From assembly GCA_029784825.1 (NCBI GenBank), contig JAFMAU010000008.1, forward strand, positions 13,475 through 77,474: a stretch of DNA of 64,000 bases, read 5' to 3'. Each line of letters starts with the position of its first letter. The first letter of the stretch is position 1. The notes under the pieces were generated by a model. The model did no database searches. It was not told the origin of the DNA and saw only the letters and a list, made by a program, of their open reading frames with translations. The DNA is from Nitrososphaerota archaeon (GTDB lineage: Archaea > Thermoproteota > Nitrososphaeria > Nitrososphaerales > UBA183). Positions 58,592 through 64,000 of the stretch are shown here, in pieces. A program made the position numbers and the translations under genes.

Positions 58592-58873
58592 ATGGCAAAG
58601 AGAGCGTTCACGATAGACATTGGGACGGAGAAGATCCAGGTCGAGGGGCACGCCCACCAGAACGTGGCGGTCAAGTACCTGATGAAGCGGCGGAGGAGCC
58701 TGATCTTCACGAAGGACCCGGCGAAGGTGGAGAAGCTGTTCGCGGAGGTCCCGAAGCGGATCAGCATCATCGGGGCCAACTTGACCAAGACCTACAACGT
58801 CACCTGGGAGCGGGTCAGCACCGGGGAGTTCGCAGGCGCCAGGTTCACCTTCACGCTGGAAGAAGTCAGTTAG
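58592..58873 (+). CDS. Small basic conserved-looking protein
   Basis: 93 residues from ATG 58592 (MAKRAFTIDIGTEKIQVEGH). Alternating beta strands and helices with a basic helix AVKYLMKRRRSLIFTKDPAK, and a C-terminal sheet NVTWERVSTGEFAGARFTFT. The regular CGG/AAG/GTC codon use and a strong-looking GCTATTTACC box about 30 nt upstream suggest high expression. I considered a ribosomal or chromatin protein but cannot assign one. GTG 58583 is an alternative start closer to TATA spacing. Confidence 0.65.
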   Translation: MAKRAFTIDIGTEKIQVEGHAHQNVAVKYLMKRRRSLIFTKDPAKVEKLFAEVPKRISIIGANLTKTYNVTWERVSTGEFAGARFTFTLEEVS

Positions 58874-58909
58874 GTCATCCCTATTAGTAGGCTATCTCCC
58901 GGCCCACCG

Positions 58910-59107
58910 ATGGCTCCAGGCCGCAGGAGGGACGCATACAGCGACGCAATAGAGAGGGTCCGTTCTCAACACTCCGGCTCGATCAAGCACGCCAGCGTCA
59001 CCGCCGAGTGCCCGAGGTGCAGGACAAAGCAGGTCGTCACCGACGCCCCGGGGATGCGGGTCTGCGTGAAGTGCGGCTTTGAGTTCCGCCCGCTTCAGCA
59101 GCGCTAG
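58910..59107 (+). CDS. Small zinc-ribbon protein
   Basis: 65 residues. A basic N-terminus (MAPGRRRDAYSDAIERVRSQ) is followed by one zinc ribbon: TAECPRCRTKQVV and MRVCVKCGFEFRP, a CxxC pair on each knuckle. A CCTATTAGTAGG box lies about 26 nt upstream, so the ATG begins a leaderless message. It is likely to bind nucleic acid or protein. It overlaps the convergent zinc-ribbon gene by 4 nt. Confidence 0.75.
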   Translation: MAPGRRRDAYSDAIERVRSQHSGSIKHASVTAECPRCRTKQVVTDAPGMRVCVKCGFEFRPLQQR

Positions 59108-59283
59108 CTCTTCCGGGTCATCGTCTTCGTTTCCCCGGTCTCAGAATCCTTCCAAGACACATAGCTGGTTCCGCAGGACGAGCAGACGAACCTCTGCACT
59201 TTCATCTGCTTGCTAGTCTTTGCCCCGCCCTTCCACTGGGTTGCAGGCCCGAGGTTGTCCGTCCCGAATTTCGGGCACTTCAA
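59104..59283 (-). CDS. Small zinc-ribbon protein with one lost Cys
   Basis: 59 residues from TTG 59283. The N-terminal knuckle reads KCPKFGTDN where CPKCG would be expected, so one of four zinc ligands is Phe; the second knuckle FVCSSCGTSYV is intact. The TTG overlaps the TGA of the AHSA1-like gene (TTGA), which supports this start and translation coupling. A one-base change (TGC to TTC) would account for the missing Cys. Confidence 0.65.
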   Translation of the reverse strand: MKCPKFGTDNLGPATQWKGGAKTSKQMKVQRFVCSSCGTSYVSWKDSETGETKTMTRKS

Positions 59284-59689
59284 CCGGACGCCCTGACCTT
59301 GGCGAAGTATTTCTTGAGGGGCTCCCAGCAGAACTCCTTCCACCCTTCAGAATAGTATTCCACCTGCTCTAGAGGGACCTTCCTGTGCATCATCGTCAGC
59401 TCTGTCTTCTTCCCCTTGGGGCCGAGCTTCAGTTCGAGGAGCGACGGCGGGCAGCCCTGTGGCCACTCGGTGGTGGTCCACTCGTGGAGGATCCTCTTCC
59501 CCTTCTCCAACTTGAGATTCCTCCATGAAATGTATCCGTCCCCCGCTGTGAACCTGCCTCCCACCTTAGGTGCCCGGTCGCGCCCTGCCCTGTGAACGCC
59601 GCATGCTTCTTCGGGTCGACGTACGCTTCGTACACTTCGGCCGGGCTCGCATCGACCAAGACGGTCTGCCTGATCTCGCCGAACCTCAT
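59280..59689 (-). pseudogene. AHSA1/SRPBCC-domain protein broken by a one-base frameshift
   Basis: The first part, from ATG 59689, reads IRQTVLVDASPAEVYEAYVD then PKKHAAFTGQGATG, the start of an AHSA1 (activator of Hsp90 homologue) SRPBCC domain. In another frame the sequence continues APKVGGRFTAGDGYISWRNL, GKRILHEWTTTEWPQG and finally FCWEPLKKYF. Adding one G to the GGG run (plus-strand CCC at 59573-59575) restores a continuous domain of about 136 residues of normal length. So it is either a sequencing/assembly error or a recent pseudogene. The protein would be a cytoplasmic ligand-binding helix-grip domain. Confidence 0.8.
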
Positions 59690-59755
59690 CGCTCTGCGTC
59701 GGACGAAGCTCGCCTGTCAAAGGAGACGGGCCAGTCCCGGCGCAGTGATGCATGT

Positions 59756-59977
59756 TCAGCGGGGCTTCTTCCAGGCCTGTGCCCTCTTGCAGAACTCGTC
59801 TGCCTCGTCCACCGCCCTTTCGCACCGCCTGTAGTGGCCCACCACCTCTCTCAGAAGCTCCTCGATAGGGGTCGGCGCCCCTGGGCAATACGAGTCGAGC
59901 TGCGCCCTGATCTCCATGAGAGGCTGCCAAACGTCACTGGGCACCTGCACCGGCACGCCCTGTTTGCTCGTCGCCAT
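59756..59977 (-). CDS. Small helical protein
   Basis: 73 residues from ATG 59977. Mostly helix: DVWQPLMEIRAQLDSYCPGA, then PIEELLREVVGHYRRCERAV and DEADEFCKRAQAWKKPR. An AGAAATACC box is centred about 27 nt upstream, supporting the start. Layout (strand then helix pair) is reminiscent of ribbon-helix-helix or antitoxin-like proteins, but no toxin gene is adjacent. Function unknown. Confidence 0.55.
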   Translation of the reverse strand: MATSKQGVPVQVPSDVWQPLMEIRAQLDSYCPGAPTPIEELLREVVGHYRRCERAVDEADEFCKRAQAWKKPR

Positions 59978-60016
59978 GGCACCCGAGCGCTGGGCCGTGG
60001 TATTTCTGGCTTGGCG

Positions 60017-61021
60017 CTAGAGCCCGATGCTGTTGATGACCCCGCCCGAGTTCGCGTCTATGACGAGCACTATCTTGCCGTTCTTGTGGTCGTATCTCGC
60101 GAACCACACAGGCGCATGCAGGAGCTCGGCCTCACCTACGTCAGACTCGGTCGACAGCTGCTGGATCATATGGTGGGCCTCGTGGGCCTTCTGGGACTGG
60201 AGCTGGTCCACCAGGGTCTTAGCCTGCGACTTCGCGATGTCCTCCCCCATGTCCCCATTGAGCACCTTGATCCCCTTCACCTTCGACTCGTCGAAGATCA
60301 CCCTGTCTGCTAGACTGAACTGATACTCCTTCGGCTGGTACTCGGTCAGGGCCTTTAGCGCGATGATGGGAAAGTTGTAGTCGTTGTCCATCTGGTATGC
60401 CCTCTTGTTCCCCTGCCCCCCGCCGAAGCCTCCTCCCCCTCCCATCATCGTCCCCAGCATCACCCCCGTAAACATCCCGCCACCCCCGAAGCCGCCCCTA
60501 TTTCCGCCGCTCATCCCAGCCCCAAGTATTCCGGCCAGCGCCGCAGTCGTGGCTATCTGCCCAGCCTCGGCCGCCATGTCGACCGCAACGAGCGACGTCC
60601 TTGCGGAGACCGGCATCAGCCAGTAGGGGACCAAGGCAAGGTTGACCTCCTCGAGGATCGACGTCTCCTGGAGGTGCCTGTGGAGGAACCCCTTGTCCAT
60701 CAGGCCGTGGATCTCCTTCATGACGTCGTCCTGCGATGCGATCTTGACAGGGAGCATGGTGTGCTTGTTGATGCTCTTCCACCCTTCGTTCCCGAGCGAC
60801 ACGCTGCTTCCGCAGTACTGGCAGGTCACCAGCATCTCGCCGAACTTCGGGGTTATCGGCGCACCGCAGCTCGGGCACTTCAGGGAGGTGGCTCCGGTCG
60901 GCGCGATGACCTGCGGACTGGCCTGGGCGGGCTGGGCGGACGCGACTGCCAACTTGAAGCCACACTTGTAGCAGAAGCCCGCGTCGTCAGGGAGCTGGGC
61001 ACCGCACTTTGGGCAGAACAA
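60017..61021 (-). CDS. Double zinc-ribbon protein with Gly-rich membrane segment
   Basis: 334 residues. Ribbon 1 is FCPKCGAQLPDDAGFCYKCG (residues 2-21); ribbon 2 is LKCPSCGAPITPK with VTCQYCGSSV (around 48-74). A small alpha/beta region (HTMLPVKIASQDDVMKEIHG) follows, then two hydrophobic Gly/Met-rich segments (ATTAALAGILGAGMSGG; GVMLGTMMGGGGGFGGG), and a C-terminal beta domain ending KIVLVIDANSGGVINSIGL. Arrangement and operon partners recall YdjG of the bacterial YdjGHI module. The start is TTG 61021, 11 nt after the SPFH gene stop. Confidence 0.72.
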   Translation of the reverse strand: MFCPKCGAQLPDDAGFCYKCGFKLAVASAQPAQASPQVIAPTGATSLKCPSCGAPITPKFGEMLVTCQYCGSSVSLGNEGWKSINKHTMLPVKIASQDDVMKEIHGLMDKGFLHRHLQETSILEEVNLALVPYWLMPVSARTSLVAVDMAAEAGQIATTAALAGILGAGMSGGNRGGFGGGGMFTGVMLGTMMGGGGGFGGGQGNKRAYQMDNDYNFPIIALKALTEYQPKEYQFSLADRVIFDESKVKGIKVLNGDMGEDIAKSQAKTLVDQLQSQKAHEAHHMIQQLSTESDVGEAELLHAPVWFARYDHKNGKIVLVIDANSGGVINSIGL

Positions 61022-61031
61022 CCATGCTCAC

Positions 61032-62114
61032 CTACAGCTTTGTCCCGCAGTTGTTGCAGAACTTCGCTCCCGCAGCTATCGGGGAGCCGCAGTTCGGGCA
61101 GAACTTGCTTGTCCCGGCCGGGGCCGGTGGCCCGCTGGGTGCCGGCATGCTCGCTCCGCAGTTAGGACAGAACTTCACGGTCGCCGGGACCAGGGAACCA
61201 CAGTTCGGGCAGCTCCTGTTCGTCGTTGTCTGACCCATCCCCTGTGCCATCGCGCCCCCGATCGCCCCTCCGACTCCAATGCCGGCTCCCAGGCCAGCGA
61301 AAGTCCCCGCTCCCCCGCTGGGGTTCTTCGCCGCGTCGTCTATCGCCTTCCCCGTCTGGTACTGCATGTAGCTGACCCCGAGCACCTGCATCTCGGACCT
61401 TGTGTCTATGGCCTTCTGCACCTCGTCAGGGAGGCTGATGGTGAGCCCGGATATCTTGTTGATCTCTATCCCGTACTGCCCGAGATGGTCGGGCCCGGCC
61501 GCGAGGACCTCCTGCTCGATGTTGGTCAGGTTCGCCGCGAGGTCGGTCACCTTGAGCCCCTGCTGCTTCATCTTCCCGAGGGCGTTGTAGACCAGGATGA
61601 CGAGCTGCTCCTTCAGCCTGTCCTCGACTTCGTCGGAGCTCTCCGCGCTGAAGGTCCCGACGAACTGGTTGATGTAAAGCTCCGGCGACGAAATCTTCCA
61701 CCTGTATTCCCCGAAGACCCTCAGGTTGATGATCCCGAAGGTCGGGTCGGTGAACTGGTAGGGCTGAGTGCTCCCGAACTTCCCGTCCATGTACCGCTTC
61801 GGGACGTAGTACACCTCGGCCCACTGGGTCACGCCCGTGAAGAACTTCAGGAGCTTTCCTACCACCGGGGCGTTGAAGTCCGTGAGGGCGTACCTGTTCG
61901 GCTGGTCGAAGTAGGTCAGCGCCTTCCCGTCCCTGTAGAACACCGCGATCTCGTCTTCCCTGACCACGACGTTGTCGTTGAGCCTGATCTGCCGCGGAGC
62001 CTTCCACAGGGCGCTGTCGACCTTCTGGTCGTCAGGCCAGGCGAACGTGGTCGAGCCGAACGCGCTTCCGCCTGTCGCAGGCACCTCCGGGTTGCTCTTC
62101 TTTCCGAATACCAT
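61032..62114 (-). CDS. SPFH (Band-7)-domain protein with two C-terminal zinc ribbons (YdjI/virion-core-like)
   Basis: 360 residues from ATG 62114 (MVFGKKSN). The SPFH domain covers about residues 20-270: IRLNDNVVVREDEIAVFYRD, GIINLRVFGEYRWKISSPEL, and the coiled-coil stretch with DLAANLTNIEQEVLAAGPDH. This is the YdjI-type SPFH of the virion-core family. A Gly-rich stretch (AGLGAGIGVGGAIGGAMAQG) follows, then two zinc ribbons (CPNCGSLVPATVKFCPNC and FCPNCGSPIAAGAKFCNNC). In Bacillus subtilis YdjI works with a PspA-type protein in membrane stress. It has no N-terminal helix, so it would attach to the membrane peripherally. Confidence 0.88.
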   Translation of the reverse strand: MVFGKKSNPEVPATGGSAFGSTTFAWPDDQKVDSALWKAPRQIRLNDNVVVREDEIAVFYRDGKALTYFDQPNRYALTDFNAPVVGKLLKFFTGVTQWAEVYYVPKRYMDGKFGSTQPYQFTDPTFGIINLRVFGEYRWKISSPELYINQFVGTFSAESSDEVEDRLKEQLVILVYNALGKMKQQGLKVTDLAANLTNIEQEVLAAGPDHLGQYGIEINKISGLTISLPDEVQKAIDTRSEMQVLGVSYMQYQTGKAIDDAAKNPSGGAGTFAGLGAGIGVGGAIGGAMAQGMGQTTTNRSCPNCGSLVPATVKFCPNCGASMPAPSGPPAPAGTSKFCPNCGSPIAAGAKFCNNCGTKL

Positions 62115-62119
62115 CGCGA

Positions 62120-62668
62120 TCACTGCCCGAGGGCTATGCCCTCCATGGCCTCCACCCTCTGAGACCACTTCTGCCTGATGTCCGCAACAGACTTCACGAA
62201 CCCGTTCAGCGCGGTCTGTACCGAGTTGGGGGCCGTCGGGTCGTAGCTCAGGCTCCCGGGCGAAGTCGCCTGGTCGAGTTGGAAGACGGCGCTCACGAAG
62301 GAATAATCGTAGTTATACAGCTGGTTCAGCTTGTCTTCGGTCACCTGAATCGAGGCGGCCCACCCCGAATACCCCTGGGCGGCGTGCCTCACCTCTCCGC
62401 TCAGCGCCTGCACCTGCGACAAGAGGGACCCGACGCTCGTGAGGTTGGTGAGGTCGTTGCTGGCCGCCACCTGCTTCCTGAGCTGCTGCAGGTTGTCTCT
62501 GACATGGTCGAGCTTGTCAGCAACTTGGTTCCTCAGGAGCTCATCCGAGACCCTGATGTCTTCCTTGCTCCTGTATCCCCTGAGTCCGGGGATGAGGAGT
62601 TCGAGCTTCTTCGCTATGCCCCTGTTCGCCTCCACCTGCTGCCTGATGTCCGGGTTACCCTGAGACAA
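62120..62668 (-). CDS. LemA-like helical protein
   Basis: 182 residues from TTG 62668. Entirely helical: NPDIRQQVEANRGIAKKLEL, LDHVRDNLQQLRKQVAASND and LTSVGSLLSQVQALSGEVRH suggest an elongated bundle like LemA or PspA; IRQKWSQRVEAMEGIALGQ closes it. It ends 5 nt before the SPFH gene and must be co-transcribed. A CATATTTATTTAG box upstream supports the operon start. LemA or PspA proteins often partner with SPFH proteins; this one may play the same role. Confidence 0.68.
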   Translation of the reverse strand: MSQGNPDIRQQVEANRGIAKKLELLIPGLRGYRSKEDIRVSDELLRNQVADKLDHVRDNLQQLRKQVAASNDLTNLTSVGSLLSQVQALSGEVRHAAQGYSGWAASIQVTEDKLNQLYNYDYSFVSAVFQLDQATSPGSLSYDPTAPNSVQTALNGFVKSVADIRQKWSQRVEAMEGIALGQ

Positions 62669-62696
62669 CGCCGTACGAGAATCGACCCCGCCTCCA

Positions 62697-62709
62697 TCTA
62701 AATAAATAT
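62697..62709. promoter_or_regulatory. Shared divergent promoter (LemA-like operon / DUF72)
   Basis: CTAAATAAATATG is A/T-only over ten bases and sits between two divergent units: about 35 nt before TTG 62668 on the minus strand, about 45 nt before ATG 62749 on the plus strand (and 15 nt before an in-frame TTG 62719). Either one TATA box works in both directions or two overlap. Confidence 0.45.
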
Positions 62710-62748
62710 GGCGAGCCTTTGCCAACTCTAGGAACTGTCTCATCTGCC

Positions 62749-63546
62749 ATGGACCTTGAGAAGCTTAGGATAGGCTGCAGCGGCTGGTCATACAAGGACT
62801 GGCAGGGGGTCTTCTACCCCAGGGCCTTGCCAGCAAGTGACTACCTGTCCTACTACTCGAAGGTTTTCGACTGCGTCGAGATTGACTCGAGCTTCTACAG
62901 GGTGCCGAACCAGTTCATGTTGAACAAGTGGAGGAGCAGCACCCCCGACGGCTTCGTCTTCTCCCCCAAGCTCCCCAAGAAGATAACCCACGAGAACAAG
63001 CTGAAGAACTCCGAGTCCAGCCTGGTCTACTTCTACAGCGTGATGAGCAAGCTGAAGGACAAGCTCGGCCCCATCGCGATACAGCTCCCCCCTTCGATCA
63101 AGCTCAGCACCCACGAAGGCGTCATGAAAGAGTTCGTCTCCCAGCTCAGCCCGGAGTTCAGGCACGCCATCGAGTTCCGCCACAAGTCGTGGTTCACTCC
63201 CGAGACCTACTCACTCCTGAAGAAGAACAACATAGCGATGATCTGGACGCTCAACCAGTACGTCGAGTCACCAGCTGAGGTCACAGCCGATTTCGTCTAC
63301 TTGAGGATGGTGGGAGACAGGGAGATCACCGAGTTCAAGGGGATCCAGAAGGACAGGTCCGAAGACATGAAACGCTGGGCGGAGGCGGTCAAGAACTCCG
63401 GCAAGTTCGAGTCCGGATACGTCTTCTTCAACAACCACTTCGCCGGCTTCAGCCCTGAATCGGCCAACGAGTTCAGGAGGCTGCTCGGCCTCATGGAGCT
63501 CGACTGGAAAGCCCAGGGTCCGCAGCAGCAGACCCTCTTCGGGTAG
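62749..63546 (+). CDS. DUF72 (YecE-like) protein
   Basis: 265 residues from ATG 62749. Diagnostic motifs are LRIGCSGWSYKDWQGVFYP, FDCVEIDSSFYRVPN, FSPKLPKKITHENKL, IAIQLPPSIKLSTHEG and AIEFRHKSWFTPETYS, with a C-terminal YVFFNNHFAGFSPESANEF. DUF72 proteins are TIM-barrel-like proteins of unknown activity. The last ten residues QQQTLFG are a plausible natural end. Codon use is like that of the preceding genes, in contrast to the sequence that follows. Confidence 0.93.
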   Translation: MDLEKLRIGCSGWSYKDWQGVFYPRALPASDYLSYYSKVFDCVEIDSSFYRVPNQFMLNKWRSSTPDGFVFSPKLPKKITHENKLKNSESSLVYFYSVMSKLKDKLGPIAIQLPPSIKLSTHEGVMKEFVSQLSPEFRHAIEFRHKSWFTPETYSLLKKNNIAMIWTLNQYVESPAEVTADFVYLRMVGDREITEFKGIQKDRSEDMKRWAEAVKNSGKFESGYVFFNNHFAGFSPESANEFRRLLGLMELDWKAQGPQQQTLFG

Positions 63547-63553
63547 TTCCTGA

Positions 63554-63721
63554 ATGATGCAGGCACAGCGCCGGACGATCCTCCACGTCGACCTCGACGC
63601 CTTCTTCGCGTCGGTGGAGATCCTCGATGATCCGTCCCTCGTGGGACGCGCGATCGCGGTCGGTGGTGGCGGCGATCGCGGCGGTGGCGGCGGCAAGGGG
63701 GGAGGCGGCAAGAAGCACTGA
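63554..63721 (+). CDS. DinB-like (Y-family DNA polymerase IV) N-terminal fragment running into low-complexity sequence
   Basis: The first ~37 residues ([17 protein letters not shown], then [14 protein letters not shown]) are the N-terminus of a Y-family polymerase, containing the first catalytic Asp and the DAFFASVE motif. From about 63664 the frame turns into Gly repeats and stops at TGA 63719-63721. Arg codons here are CGC/CGG where neighbouring genes use AGG, so the fragment looks bacterial. It is most simply a piece of a foreign read joined to this contig. Confidence 0.5.
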   Translation: MMQAQRRTILHVDLDAFFASVEILDDPSLVGRAIAVGGGGDRGGGGGKGGGGKKH

Positions 63722-64000
63722 CGACGGCGCGGGGGTCGGCGTCGGCGGCGGCAGCGGCATCGGCTTCGGCGTCGGCTTCGGCGTGGGCGGTGGGGTGCCG
63801 GTCGGCGACGGCGCGGGCGTGACCGCCGGGGCGAGGCTTGCCGGGGCCGGGAATGCGCTCGATCCTGCCGTCGCACCCGGCCCGGCCGATGCCGCGGCGC
63901 CGGCCGCGGGCGAGGCGGCGTTCGATGATCCCGGGGCGGCGGTCCCGGTGACGGGGGCAGCCGAGGGTGGCGGGGCGGCAGGTGCCAGCACGGCCATCAC
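63664..64000. other. GC-rich low-complexity tail, probable assembly chimera
   Basis: About 80% GC with GGCGGC, GGCGTC and GGGGCG repeats. The minus strand reads as Ala/Pro/Thr-rich low complexity (TPPPTPKPTPKPMPLPPP), a pattern of actinobacterial or similar proteins and unlike anything else in the window. It extends to the window edge. Confidence 0.6.

Noticed and set aside
59280..59930. Single long minus-strand frame (216 codons) as an intact AHSA1 gene
   Set aside because: Only its last ~95 residues match the family; the part before is out of frame with the real N-terminus at 59689, which lies in another frame.
63491..64000. Minus-strand Ala/Pro/Thr-rich frame to the window edge as a real secreted protein
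   Set aside because: Its end is antisense to the DUF72 gene and its body is low-complexity sequence in the suspected chimeric tail.

Overview
The window reads as high-GC (about 60%) archaeal chromosome. Many genes carry a TATA-like box (TTAAAT, CTAAATA, TTATATAA types) centred about 24-30 nt upstream of the first codon, which is the pattern of leaderless archaeal transcripts. TTG and GTG starts are common. Families such as TrpB2-type tryptophan synthase, DUF996, DUF4382, DUF1059, CBS/zinc-ribbon proteins, a stand-alone MIT-like protein and numerous short zinc ribbons fit the TACK superphylum. A Nitrososphaeria/Thaumarchaeota-like or related soil/sediment lineage is my best guess from content alone. 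I saw no rRNA, tRNA, CRISPR array, integrase or insertion sequence. Most of the window is ordinary single-copy chromosome with short operons.

Layout. 1-9.9 kb: membrane methyltransferase, amino-acid permease, secreted proteins, a glutaredoxin-like protein, a rhodanese, a three-gene run with a phospholipase C/acid-phosphatase-type phosphoesterase and a Cys-rich protein, then a cupin. 10-17 kb: DJ-1/PfpI protein, thioesterase, GNAT, a short DUF1059 gene, membrane protein, methyltransferase, threonine/serine dehydratase, envelope proteins and a 437-nt gene-free stretch. 17-29 kb: CPA2 antiporter with CBS domains, a two-permease ABC exporter, M32 carboxypeptidase, DUF1684 protein, proC, SIS protein, DUF4382 surface protein, membrane winged-helix regulator, RNase H-like protein, methyltransferase and YgjP-type metalloprotease. 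29-41 kb: two large paralogous class III nucleotidyl cyclase-TolB-TPR proteins, one overlapping a ParB-like gene; a secreted-protein/winged-helix locus; a redox run (aldo/keto reductase, nitroreductase, thioredoxin-fold protein); a C1A-type cysteine peptidase; trpB2. 41-51 kb: msrB, a second DUF4382 protein, a PLP enzyme fused to a rhodanese-like domain, HtrA-like protease, DUF996, DUF192, MIT-like protein, zinc-ribbon/CBS protein and a low-molecular-weight phosphatase/ArsC-like protein. 51-57.5 kb: aminotransferase, then a minus-strand run DUF998 - phosphoribosyltransferase - pyrE - pyrD - pyrF covering the last steps of UMP synthesis. 57.5-63.5 kb: a 600-nt gene-poor stretch, FKBP, small zinc ribbons, a frameshifted AHSA1-like gene, and an operon of a LemA-like helical protein, an SPFH/zinc-ribbon protein and a zinc-ribbon/Gly-rich protein that resembles bacterial YdjI-type membrane-stress modules; then DUF72.

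The last ~450 bases are different: a DinB N-terminal fragment with bacterial-style codons runs into about 80% GC low-complexity sequence. I read this as a probable assembly chimera at the contig end.

The items most worth following are the SPFH/LemA/zinc-ribbon operon, the two archaeal cyclase-TPR proteins (one coupled to a ParB-like gene), the PLP-rhodanese fusion, genes that lack a conventional start codon (an ACG start exactly placed for a leaderless transcript at 50186; a C1A peptidase with no start), symmetric TATA boxes that drive divergent pairs, and a nested palindrome at 41578-41630.
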